A stretch of 64,000 nt of DNA from JAEUHQ01 sp964538915 (GTDB lineage Bacteria > Planctomycetota > UBA1135 > UBA2386): NCBI GenBank assembly GCA_964538915.1, contig CAZIFB010000018.1:1-64000 (forward strand). The letters are read 5' to 3'. The notes below the pieces were generated by a model that saw nothing but the letters and a program-made list of their open reading frames with translations, did no database searches and was not told the origin of the DNA. A program made the position numbers and the translations under genes. Positions 14,881 to 22,759 of the stretch are shown here, piece after piece (positions within the stretch are counted from its first letter, which is position 1; each line of letters opens with the position of its first letter).

Positions 14881-17802
14881 TCACTTCGCGATCGGCACGA
14901 ACGGGAACTCGGCGGGCGTCACGCTGCCGTCGGTGTGCACTTCGAACGGGAACGGCTCGGCGAGCGGGTTGCCCGTGATCCCGCCGAAGCCGTAGTCGAG
15001 GCCCGCCCAATCAGGGCTCGCGTCGACGGAGCCGAACGGCACGACGGTGTACTTGCCCGGGGGGATCGAGCACGCGGTGCCGGTCTTCTCCGCGCCGAAC
15101 GTGCCGGCCCAGATCGCCGCCGCATCGTTGCCGTGCGCGACACGAAGCCAGATGCCGCGCACCTTGCCGGGCTCCGCGCCGGCCGGCCACTTCCACGCGA
15201 GCTTGGTCGCGACGCGCGTGGCCGGAGTCATGTCGCCGAGGTCGACGACGTCGCCCTGCACGCGCACGACGCGTTGCCATGCCGGCCCGGGATCGCTGCC
15301 CATCGCGAACGGCTGGACGCGCACGAGCCAGTCGCCGTCGGGCAGGTAGTCGAACGCGAAGCGGCCGTTGTCCGGATTCTCGATGCGCGCGCAGTCCCAG
15401 GACAACGCGGTCTCCCAGTCGTTCGAGTACGACGGGTCCGCCTGTGCCTTGTGCATCGGGTAGAGCACCACCTTGAGGAGCGAACGCTCCTTCTCCGGCA
15501 GTCGCTCGATCGGGAACCGGCCACGGATCGTGCCCGCAGCGAGCACGAGCGTGCACTCCACATCGCCGCTGCCGGGCGGCGGCAGGTCGACGAGCGTCGG
15601 CGGCGACGTCGCCGCGCCGTTGTCGTGGCGCGTGCGCAGTTCGACGCGACCGGCCTCTCGGTAGCGGAACGCGAACGTGCCGTCGGCACCGGTTCGTTGG
15701 CCGGCGGCGAAGTTGCGGACCAGGTCGTTGTCCCAGTCCGGTTGTTCTGCCTGACCGAGCCACCTGCGAACGACTTCGCCGGGCCGCGCGGCGAGGACCT
15801 GCACGTCGGCGCACGGCGAACCGCGCAGGAGCACGCGGCCGCGCACTGTGCCGAGCACGGGCTCGCCGATCTCGATCGCCGCTTCCCCGCCGGCTGCCAC
15901 CGTGAAGTCGACCACCGTGCGCAGGTCCGCGCCGTCGTCGAGCACCGGCACTGCGCCGACCTGTTCGTCGGGCCGCTTGCCGACACCGGCCCTGCTGCCG
16001 CGAGAAACCGCTGCGCGCCACGCGCCGGGCCGCAGCCCGCCGAATACGAACCGCCCGTCCGCGTCGACCGTGGTGGACAGCGGCCGCCATTCGCTCCGCT
16101 GCGCGCCCGGCGCCGGCGGGGCTGCCGCCGTGTGCATGGCGTCGTCGTCGGCAAGGCTCCACAGCACCACGGACCGTGCGTACTCGGTCGCCCAACCGCC
16201 GCGCACGACGCCACGCACACCACCGGCGCGCTGCAGCACGACCGTGACTTCGGCAGGGACTTCGCGGGCTCCGAAGACGCGGATCTCCGGCAGGAACCCC
16301 TTGCAGCGAACGCCGAACGCGAGCGGCGCCTGCGGGTCGATCGGCAGTACCGCGACTCCCGCCGTGGCGGCTGTCGTTCGCTTCCTGTAGCTGCCGAAGA
16401 TGCGCGTGCTCACGTCCTTCGCGTAGGGGCCGGAGTAGCTGCCCGGCGCGTCCGCGACGTTCGGATCCTCGACCACTTCGGCACCTTCGATCGCGCGGCC
16501 GTCGCCGTCCTGCACGAGCACACGGAGCGAGTGGCTCGGAGCGATCGTCAGTTCGATCGCCGCGTCGTCGCGCAACGCCACACGCAGGGGCGGCGACGCG
16601 CCGACGCCGGCGGCCTCGGCGCTCACGACGAAGTCCGACGTCGACAGGCCTTCGATCGCGAACGTGCCGTCCGCCGCGACGGGTAGCGGCTTGTCGATCA
16701 GGTGCCACGGACGCGCGTCGGCGGCGTCGGCCGCCGAGTCCTTCGCTTCCGTCACCCGGATTGTCGTCTTCGCCGAACCCGCGCCGTGCACGATGCCGCG
16801 GAGCGTGACCGCGCGGCCGAGCCGGATCCGCACCTCCTCGGTGTTCCAGGGCACGTCTTGCCAATCCTCGATGTGGTCGTGCGCCTTCACGCGCAGGCTC
16901 TTCTGCGCGAGGAAGTGCTCGATCACGAACCAGCCGCGGGCGTCGGTCGTGACACCGTTCGGCATCGACGACATGGCGACCTCGGCGCCGGGCAACGGCT
17001 GGCCGCGCCAGTCGAGCACGATGCCTTGGAGGCGGGTGCCACCGTGCATCGACAGTTCCGCGTTCGTGGTGCCGCTCTCGGCGACCGTTGCATTCGCCTC
17101 TCCCGGCGCCCGGTTCGGAGCGAGCGCAGTCAGGCCATAGCCGCCGGGACGCAGACCGGCGATCGAGAAGCGCCCGTCCGCTGCCGTGCGCACCGGCGGC
17201 GGCTCTGGCGGTGCCGCCGGGGCGGGGATGCGGTCGTACTGGCTGTAGGCCGCGCGGACTTCGGCGCCGGCGATCGGTTGCCCCGCGTCGTCGCGCACGA
17301 CTCCCGTGACCGTGCCGCCGCGCGGCACGTGCACGGTGCCGAGGTCCCAGTCGCTTGCCCGAGAAGGCTGCCATCCGGACCACCAGTCGCGCGGGATCGT
17401 GGGAGCGTCGACCACGAAGAAGAAGGTCTCCTGCGGCATCGCGAACACGAACGCCCCGTCGGCAGCCGTCGTCGCCGCCGCGAATGCCGAGGCCTTGCGG
17501 TCGGCGCCGGCGAACACACGCAGCGTCACGTTCGCGAGCGGTGCGCCGTGCTGCAGCAGCGTGCCGCGCACGACATGTCCTTCGATGGCCTGGGTGCGCG
17601 CGGTCGACGGCGAGGCATCCGCGGGCGCGGTATCGATCGGCGTCGCTGCTGCACCGGGAGCCGCAGCAGGTGTGTCGGCGACGGGTGCCGCGTTCGCGGC
17701 CGGTGCGGGCGGCACGTCCGCCGTCGCGCGCAGGAGCCACCACGCGGCGATCGCGAGGAGCAGCGCGGCGGCGCCGACGGCGGCGAACGGGTTCTTGCCC
17801 AT
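14881..17802 (-). CDS. membrane-anchored protein with repeated carboxypeptidase-regulatory-like domains
   Basis: 973 residues. An N-terminal segment AAALLLAIAAWWLLRA is an uncleaved anchor or signal, followed by an Ala/Pro/Thr linker to about residue 70. The rest is beta-sandwich repeats of the CarboxypepD_reg type: VTGVVRDDAGQPIAGAEVRA, LQGIVLDWRGQPLPGAEVAM, LRGIVHGAGSAKTTIRV and others, each with DGRFxxxGLRPG turns. Such domains act as structural stalks or carbohydrate/protein-binding modules at the cell surface. No enzymatic domain is seen. It lies 46 bases downstream of the sugar-dehydrogenase-like gene in the same direction and may be co-transcribed. Confidence 0.88.
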   Translation of the reverse strand: MGKNPFAAVGAAALLLAIAAWWLLRATADVPPAPAANAAPVADTPAAAPGAAATPIDTAPADASPSTARTQAIEGHVVRGTLLQHGAPLANVTLRVFAGADRKASAFAAATTAADGAFVFAMPQETFFFVVDAPTIPRDWWSGWQPSRASDWDLGTVHVPRGGTVTGVVRDDAGQPIAGAEVRAAYSQYDRIPAPAAPPEPPPVRTAADGRFSIAGLRPGGYGLTALAPNRAPGEANATVAESGTTNAELSMHGGTRLQGIVLDWRGQPLPGAEVAMSSMPNGVTTDARGWFVIEHFLAQKSLRVKAHDHIEDWQDVPWNTEEVRIRLGRAVTLRGIVHGAGSAKTTIRVTEAKDSAADAADARPWHLIDKPLPVAADGTFAIEGLSTSDFVVSAEAAGVGASPPLRVALRDDAAIELTIAPSHSLRVLVQDGDGRAIEGAEVVEDPNVADAPGSYSGPYAKDVSTRIFGSYRKRTTAATAGVAVLPIDPQAPLAFGVRCKGFLPEIRVFGAREVPAEVTVVLQRAGGVRGVVRGGWATEYARSVVLWSLADDDAMHTAAAPPAPGAQRSEWRPLSTTVDADGRFVFGGLRPGAWRAAVSRGSRAGVGKRPDEQVGAVPVLDDGADLRTVVDFTVAAGGEAAIEIGEPVLGTVRGRVLLRGSPCADVQVLAARPGEVVRRWLGQAEQPDWDNDLVRNFAAGQRTGADGTFAFRYREAGRVELRTRHDNGAATSPPTLVDLPPPGSGDVECTLVLAAGTIRGRFPIERLPEKERSLLKVVLYPMHKAQADPSYSNDWETALSWDCARIENPDNGRFAFDYLPDGDWLVRVQPFAMGSDPGPAWQRVVRVQGDVVDLGDMTPATRVATKLAWKWPAGAEPGKVRGIWLRVAHGNDAAAIWAGTFGAEKTGTACSIPPGKYTVVPFGSVDASPDWAGLDYGFGGITGNPLAEPFPFEVHTDGSVTPAEFPFVPIAK

Positions 17803-17848
17803 GCGCAGAGTCTGCTCGCCGACGGCTCGATCCGCCAGCCGCCGCGAC

Positions 17849-19462
17849 TCAGCGGATCACGCCTTCGCCGGCGTTCGTGAGCACGGCGCCGAACGGGTTC
17901 CAGCCCGCGTCGAGCACGAGCGCCTGCGCGTAGATGTCCTGGCCGACGAACGACGCGCCGCCGGGCACGGCGATCGGCCACGGTGCGGTGCCGCTGCCGC
18001 CGAGGAGCGCGGTGAGGATCAGCGGCTGCGCGAAGAGCGTGCACGCGGGCATGCCGATGATCGTGAGGTCCGCGGGCAACGGTGCTCCGTCCCACGACGA
18101 CTTCGACACGCCGAGCAGGCCGATCGACAACGACGGCGCCGTCGGCAGGCCGCCGATCTGCAGCGACAGCGTGCCGCCGAGCACGGGGAGCGAACCGCCG
18201 GTCGCGGCGAGCGACGGCGTGCCGAAGCTGCCGGCACAGCCGTTGCCGAACGTCGACCACGTCGCGGCGGTCGGGCGGATGCGGCGCACGCTGCCGATGC
18301 TGACGTCCGCGCGTTCGCAGAAGTAGAGCGCGCCGTCGGCGCCGAAGCGGGCGTCGACGATCCACGGCACGGTCGCCCACAGCGCCGGGTTCGCCTGGCC
18401 GGGCACCGGCGGGGCGGGCAGCCACGTGCCGCCGTTGTCCTGGAGCCGCCAGATGCGGCCGGTGAAGTGGTCGGTGTAGAAGTAGTCGCCGTCGTACTGC
18501 GGCCCGAAGCGCCACGGCGCGTTCGTCGGCACGCGGCAGACGCCGACCGAGATCAGCGCCTGGAACTGCGGCGGAACCGCGTGTACGGCGATCGGTGCGG
18601 ACGGACCCGGCGCGCTGCCGGTGCACGTGGTGAGCGGCAGGTCGGCTTCGAACCACGGCCAGCCGAGGTTGTTGCCGCCGCTCGTCAACCGGTCGATCTC
18701 GTCGCGCTGCGCGTCGCCAACGTCGGCGACGAACACCGCGCCGTTCGCGGGGTCGATGTGGAAGCGGAACGGGTTGCGCAGACCGAACGCCCAGACGAGC
18801 GGCGCGACGTCGCCCGGGCCCGCGAACGGATTGCCCGGCGGCACGAGGTCCGAGCGCAGCGCGCTGCCGGCACCCGCGGGCAGCGTGTCGACGCGCATGC
18901 GCAGCAGCTTGCCGAGCAGGCTCGTCACGTCCTGCGCCTTGCACGCGTCGTCGTCTTCGCCGGTGGTGAGCCAGAGCATGCCGTCGGGCCCGAAGCGCAG
19001 GCATCCCGCTTCGTGCAGCGGCGTGTTGTCCGGCACACCGCTCAGGACGGTGTACGCGGTGCCGAGCTGGAGGCTGGTGCTCGTCGCGGTCGTGAGGCTG
19101 CCGGTGACCGTGAAGCGCGTGACGCGCAGGTCCGCGGCGGCGGCGTTCGTGTGGTAGCAGTAGACGAACGGGCGCGTCGGCCACTGCGGGTCGACCGCGA
19201 CGGACAGCAGGCCCTGGCTGTAGGTCGTCACGAGCCCCGTCACCGTGCCGACGGTCGCCACCGCGTTGCCGGCCGCCGTCGCCAGCACCTTCACGGCGCC
19301 CGTGTGTTGTTCGACGAAGATCACGCGCCCGTCGGGCAGGAAGTCGAGCGCGATCGGGCCGTGCTGGTTCGGCGCCAGCGTCTCCTGCACGAATCCGTGC
19401 GGCAGCGTCTGCGCCATCGCCAGCGTGGACACGAGAGAGGCCGCGACGAGATGGAGGCGCAT
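17849..19462 (-). CDS. secreted PQQ-dependent sugar dehydrogenase-like (GSDH) protein
   Basis: 537 residues. After a signal peptide (MRLHLVAASLVSTLAMAQ) comes a six-bladed glucose/sorbosone dehydrogenase-type propeller to about residue 370: ALDFLPDGRVIFVEQHTGAVKV, GLLSVAVDPQWP, DGMLWLTTGEDDD, LVWAFGLRNPFRFHIDP and NLGWPWFE. The remaining ~150 residues are a beta-rich C-terminal domain beginning near GNGCAGSFGTPSLA, related in style to the C-terminal domain of the repeat protein at 1824. Family members oxidise aldoses using PQQ; the activity is inferred only. The start ATG at 19462 is chosen for the signal peptide. Confidence 0.9.
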   Translation of the reverse strand: MRLHLVAASLVSTLAMAQTLPHGFVQETLAPNQHGPIALDFLPDGRVIFVEQHTGAVKVLATAAGNAVATVGTVTGLVTTYSQGLLSVAVDPQWPTRPFVYCYHTNAAAADLRVTRFTVTGSLTTATSTSLQLGTAYTVLSGVPDNTPLHEAGCLRFGPDGMLWLTTGEDDDACKAQDVTSLLGKLLRMRVDTLPAGAGSALRSDLVPPGNPFAGPGDVAPLVWAFGLRNPFRFHIDPANGAVFVADVGDAQRDEIDRLTSGGNNLGWPWFEADLPLTTCTGSAPGPSAPIAVHAVPPQFQALISVGVCRVPTNAPWRFGPQYDGDYFYTDHFTGRIWRLQDNGGTWLPAPPVPGQANPALWATVPWIVDARFGADGALYFCERADVSIGSVRRIRPTAATWSTFGNGCAGSFGTPSLAATGGSLPVLGGTLSLQIGGLPTAPSLSIGLLGVSKSSWDGAPLPADLTIIGMPACTLFAQPLILTALLGGSGTAPWPIAVPGGASFVGQDIYAQALVLDAGWNPFGAVLTNAGEGVIR

Positions 19463-19567
19463 TCGGCGAACGATACGCGCCGCGGCGGTCCGACGGCCCG
19501 CGGCGACGGCAATCCGCAGCGCGGCACATCGTGGCGCCGGCGATGCGCACGCGGCATCCTCTGCGCC

Positions 19568-20002
19568 ATGCGCTCGCCGAAGCGACTCTTCGCGTTCCTG
19601 TTCGTTTGCGGCTGGTTCGTCGCGTGCGGCGGCAAGAGTGCCGCGGCGGGCGTCTACCTGCTCGATCGCTCGAACCTCCGCGAGCAGATGGCGGCGAACG
19701 GTGTCACCGCGGCTCCGCAGGATCGCGAAGAGCAGTCGCAGATGCTCGACAAGATCGTCGCCGGCATGGCGGGGCGCATCGAACTGAAGGCCGACGGCAA
19801 CGCGGAGCTGCAGTTCGTGGCCGCTGGCAAGAGCGTCGAGACGAAGGGGACCTGGCGGCTCGTCGGCAGCACGGTCGCGATCGACGGCACCGCGCAGAAC
19901 GGCGCGCGCGAAACGAAGCTGCTGCAATTGCACGACGGCTCGCTCACGCTCGAGCAGCCGGGGCAGAAAATCCCGATGAGACTCGTGTTCCACCGGCAGT
20001 GA
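19568..20002 (+). CDS. small lipoprotein of unknown function
   Basis: 144 residues. A lipoprotein-type signal (LFAFLFVCGWFVACGG) places Cys20 as the probable lipidated residue. The rest shows a helix with DREEQSQMLDKIVAGMAG and then alternating beta strands (RIELKADGNAELQF, ETKGTWRLVGSTVAI, GSLTLEQPGQKIPMRLVF), a lipocalin-like or META-like small barrel by appearance. Similar in plan to the next gene at 20095, so the two may be paralogues. No recognised family. Confidence 0.8.
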   Translation: MRSPKRLFAFLFVCGWFVACGGKSAAAGVYLLDRSNLREQMAANGVTAAPQDREEQSQMLDKIVAGMAGRIELKADGNAELQFVAAGKSVETKGTWRLVGSTVAIDGTAQNGARETKLLQLHDGSLTLEQPGQKIPMRLVFHRQ

Positions 20003-20094
20003 CCCGGCCGCGGGAATTCCGGCCGAGTTCGCCCGGGGGGATGGCATCGGCGACGCGGACCGCGAGAATGCGCCGCCCCTCACCGAGGCATTCC

Positions 20095-20463
20095 ATGAAG
20101 TCCTGGTCCCGATTCGTCCTGCCCCTCGTCGTGTTCGCCGCGTGCGGCGGCCCGGCGCACCCGCTCGCCGGCGCCTGGTCCCAGGAACTGCCGGAAGGCA
20201 AACACGGCATGTCGCTGGAGTTCGATGGCAAGGGCGAAAAGGTCGTCGTGCACGGCGCGCCGCGCGCCGACGGCACGCACGGTCACCCGAAGGCAACGTT
20301 CACCTGGGACGGAGCCGCGAAGACGCTGACCCTGAGCGGTGACCTCGTCACCGAGGGCAAGCCCGGCACGTGGACCGGCAGGCTCGAAGGCGATCACCTC
20401 GAACTGAGTTCGGCGGACGGGAAGCTCGTGTTCCACCGCGGTGGTGAACCGCACGGGCACTGA
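20095..20463 (+). CDS. small lipoprotein of unknown function
   Basis: 122 residues. The signal ends FAACGG with Cys17 as the likely lipid anchor. The mature part is a chain of short beta strands (GAWSQELPEGKHGMSLEFDGKGEKVVV, TFTWDGAAKTLTLSG, GTWTGRLEGDHLELSS, GKLVFHR). Both this protein and the one at 19568 end with an LVFHR motif, which supports a common origin. It precedes apaG by 64 bases in the same direction. Function unknown. Confidence 0.8.
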   Translation: MKSWSRFVLPLVVFAACGGPAHPLAGAWSQELPEGKHGMSLEFDGKGEKVVVHGAPRADGTHGHPKATFTWDGAAKTLTLSGDLVTEGKPGTWTGRLEGDHLELSSADGKLVFHRGGEPHGH

Positions 20464-20527
20464 GCCGGGCTGCTCGCCCCACTCGCAATTCCCGCCCACT
20501 CACCTATCCTCCGAACCACGCCGAGCC

Positions 20528-20947
20528 ATGAAGAACACGCCCGAATCGGACACGACGTCGGAGGGAATCCGGATCCATGCCGTGGCGCAGTACCTGCCGC
20601 AGGAGTCGGACCCCGCGGGTCGCAACTTCGTCTTCCGCTACCGGATCACGATGACGAACACGGGGACGAACGCGGCGAAGCTGCTCTCGCGTCACTGGAT
20701 CATCGTCGACAGTGACGGGCGGCGCGAAGACCTGCGCGGTCGCGGCGTCGTCGGCGAAACGCCGCGCCTCGGCGCCGGCGAGACGTACTCGTACGTGAGC
20801 TACTGCCCGATCAAGACGACGTGGGGCACGATGGAAGGCAGCTACACGTTCGAACGCGACGACGGCTCGTGCTTCCAGGTCGCGATCGGTCGCTTCTTCC
20901 TCGTGCCGAACGCGCGCCCGATCGAGCTCGAATCGCAGTCGCACTGA
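20528..20947 (+). CDS. apaG: ApaG/CorD family protein
   Basis: 139 residues. The fibronectin-III-like ApaG fold is evident: FVFRYRITMTNTGTNAAKLLSRHWIIVDSDG, then GRGVVGETPRLGAGETYSYVSYCPIKTTWGTMEGSYTF, then the IGRFFL ending. ApaG is associated with cobalt/magnesium resistance and dinucleoside polyphosphate metabolism in enterobacteria, and the fold probably mediates protein binding; the exact role is not settled. ATG 20528 is chosen as it gives the standard length. A perfect hairpin begins inside its last codons at 20942. Confidence 0.95.
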   Translation: MKNTPESDTTSEGIRIHAVAQYLPQESDPAGRNFVFRYRITMTNTGTNAAKLLSRHWIIVDSDGRREDLRGRGVVGETPRLGAGETYSYVSYCPIKTTWGTMEGSYTFERDDGSCFQVAIGRFFLVPNARPIELESQSH

Positions 20948-20976
20948 CTTGGCGCGCAAGGCGCGCCAAGTCAGTG
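20942..20976. terminator. 16-base-pair perfect hairpin overlapping the apaG stop
   Basis: CACTGACTTGGCGCGC (20942-20957), loop AAG, then its exact complement at 20961-20976. The apaG stop codon (20945-20947) lies inside the left arm. No U-tract follows, so it may be a Rho-assisted or unusual terminator. The right arm also belongs to a repeated element, so a mobile palindromic repeat is an alternative. Confidence 0.55.
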
Positions 20977-21046
20977 GATTCCCTGGCCGCCGCCGCGACG
21001 CGGGGAAACGCCACGGGCGGACCGAGCCGCCGACCCCGCTTCGGCG
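20956..21046. repeat. 91-base direct repeat, copy 1
   Basis: Begins GCAAGGCGCGCCAAGTCAGT and ends CGCTTCGGCG. Copy 2 lies exactly 116 bases downstream with about three differences. The first part of this copy forms the right arm of the palindrome at 20942-20976. Confidence 0.9.
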
Positions 21047-21071
21047 GCGGATGCGTGGCTTCGCGCGGGCC

Positions 21072-21162
21072 GCAAGGCGCGCCAAGTCAGTGAATTCCCT
21101 GGCCGCCGCCGCGACGCGGGGAAACGCCACGGGCGGACCGAGCCACCGGCCCCGCTTCGGCG
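21072..21162. repeat. 91-base direct repeat, copy 2
   Basis: Matches copy 1 apart from about three substitutions (for example GTGG to GTGA early in the unit). The left arm of the palindrome is absent here, so this copy cannot form the long hairpin. The 297-base interval 20948-21244 contains no gene. Confidence 0.9.
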
Positions 21163-21169
21163 CGGGTTC

Positions 21170-21200
21170 GTTAACACCTTCGTCGCGCTAACGTCCTTCG
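21170..21200 (+). promoter_or_regulatory. tandem motif upstream of the ECF sigma gene
   Basis: Two copies of G(T/C)TAAC followed closely by CCTTCG occur 17 bases apart (21170-21182 and 21187-21200), ending 45 bases before the sigma-factor start. AAC/CGTC-like elements are common in ECF promoters, so this may be an autoregulated promoter or tandem binding sites. Confidence 0.3.
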
Positions 21201-21244
21201 CGTGGTCGGCGGCGAGCATCGCGTCGCCGGCACGTTGCGATGCG

Positions 21245-21799
21245 ATGACCCTGCAAGGCACCGACTCACCTTGGGTCGACCTGGTGCCGCGCGCTCGGCG
21301 CGGCGACCCGGCGGCACAGAGCGCCGTGTACGAAGCGTTCGCGCGCATCGTGCACGCGATCGCCCTCGCGCACGTCGGCAGTCAGTTCGCCGACGACGTG
21401 ACCCAGGAGGTGTTCTGCAACGTGTTCGCGTCTCTCGACGGCCTGCGCGATCCTCTGGCGCTGCCGGGCTTCGTCTGTGCCGCCGCGCGCAACGCCGCGC
21501 GGGACGTGTTGCGACGTCGCCGCCGTGCTCCTGGGGGTGCGCCGATCGACGATCTCCCGGCCGGTGGCCCGTCACCCCTCGCGACGGCCGAACAGCGGGA
21601 ACTCGCGGAGCGGGTGCTCGGCTGCATCCGCGAATTGCCCGAGGCGTACCGCGAGACCCTCGTGCTACGACTCGTCGCCGGTTTGTCGGGGCCGGAGATC
21701 GCGGAGCGTACGGGTATGACGCACGGCTCGGTCCGTGTGAACCTGACGCGCGGCATGGCGCTGCTGCGGCCGATGCTCGCGGAGGCGGGACTGCCATGA
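21245..21799 (+). CDS. ECF-type RNA polymerase sigma factor
   Basis: 184 residues with the two sigma-70 regions of ECF factors. Region 2 is about 15-90 (AFARIVHAIALAHVGSQFADDVTQEVFCNVFASL), region 4 about 115-180 (LPEAYRETLVLRLVAGLSGPEIAERTGMTHGSVRVNLTRG with its helix-turn-helix). It should redirect RNA polymerase to a stress or envelope regulon. Its stop overlaps the start of the FecR-like membrane protein as ATGA, implying that partner controls it. Confidence 0.95.
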   Translation: MTLQGTDSPWVDLVPRARRGDPAAQSAVYEAFARIVHAIALAHVGSQFADDVTQEVFCNVFASLDGLRDPLALPGFVCAAARNAARDVLRRRRRAPGGAPIDDLPAGGPSPLATAEQRELAERVLGCIRELPEAYRETLVLRLVAGLSGPEIAERTGMTHGSVRVNLTRGMALLRPMLAEAGLP

Positions 21800-22719
21800 A
21801 CGAACGCGACGACTACCTGCTCGATCCGAAGGCGCCGGTCGATCCCGCGATCGCCGCGCTGGAGAACGCGCTGCGGCCTCTCGCGTGGAACGGCGCGCCG
21901 ATGCGCGACACCCGGCCGTCGGTCGCCGCGCGGCGGCGGGTTTGGCCCTGGTTGCTCGCGGCAACGCTGCTGGTGGGCGGCCTCGCCTTCGTGTTCCTGG
22001 ATCGCGACCGCGGCCTGCGGCCGTTCGCCGAGGCGCGAACGTTCGTGGCCGTCGACGTGCCGGTGCGCATCCCGCTGTCGGATCTCGCGGAGGTCACGCT
22101 TCGCCCGGGCGGCAGGCTCGAGTTCCTGCACTGGCGCAAGGACGAGCTGCTCTTCGCACTGGGCCGCGGGTCGATCGAGGCGCGCGTCGCGCCGCCGCCG
22201 AAGGTCGCCGCGGGGTTCTTCCGCGTGGAGACGAAGCTCGGCCTCGTGATCGACCAGGGCTGCCGGTTCGTGCTCGAAGTGCGCGACGACCGGCGCACGA
22301 AGGTGACCGTGACCGAGGGCGCCGTCACGTTCGAAGGGCGCGACCGCACCGTCTTCGTGCCGGCGGGTGCGTCGGCGGAGGTGGACGACGGCGGCGTGAC
22401 AACGCCGGTTTTCGCGGGCGCTGGAGGCGACCTCGCGAAGGCGGTGCGGCAGTTCGACATCCTGCGCTGGAAGGGCGCTTCCCTCGACGCGCGCGGCGAG
22501 AGCGTGAAGACACTCCTCGGCTTCGCGCGTGCGCCGCAAGATTCGCTCGTGCTCTGGCACATGCTGCGCGATCCGGAGCCGTTCGTGCGCGAGGTCGCCG
22601 AGCAGCGCCTGCTCGAACTCGTCGGACCGCCCGACGGCGGCGCGTCGAAGCGCTCGACGTTCGATCCGGAGGAATGGCTGGCCCACCTGCGCATCGGGGC
22701 ATGGCGGCCCGGCGGCTAG
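21796..22719 (+). CDS. FecR-domain membrane protein, probable sigma-factor partner
   Basis: 307 residues. A ~48-residue cytoplasmic N-terminus precedes one membrane helix (WPWLLAATLLVGGLAFVFL, about 49-67). The outer part holds a FecR-like domain (VPVRIPLSDLAEVTLRPGGRLEF, GLVIDQGCRFVLEV, KVTVTEGAVTFEGRDRTVFVPAG), then a helical tail reminiscent of HEAT repeats (SVKTLLGFARAPQDSLVLWHMLRDPEPFVREVAEQRLLEL). FecR proteins pass outer-membrane signals to ECF sigma factors; the position next to the sigma gene (ATGA overlap) supports an anti-sigma role. The N-terminus lacks a recognisable zinc anti-sigma motif. Confidence 0.85.
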   Translation: MNERDDYLLDPKAPVDPAIAALENALRPLAWNGAPMRDTRPSVAARRRVWPWLLAATLLVGGLAFVFLDRDRGLRPFAEARTFVAVDVPVRIPLSDLAEVTLRPGGRLEFLHWRKDELLFALGRGSIEARVAPPPKVAAGFFRVETKLGLVIDQGCRFVLEVRDDRRTKVTVTEGAVTFEGRDRTVFVPAGASAEVDDGGVTTPVFAGAGGDLAKAVRQFDILRWKGASLDARGESVKTLLGFARAPQDSLVLWHMLRDPEPFVREVAEQRLLELVGPPDGGASKRSTFDPEEWLAHLRIGAWRPGG

Positions 22720-22759
22720 TTCGCTTGCCGCTCCTCTTCGCGGCAGCTAGGTTCGCCCC

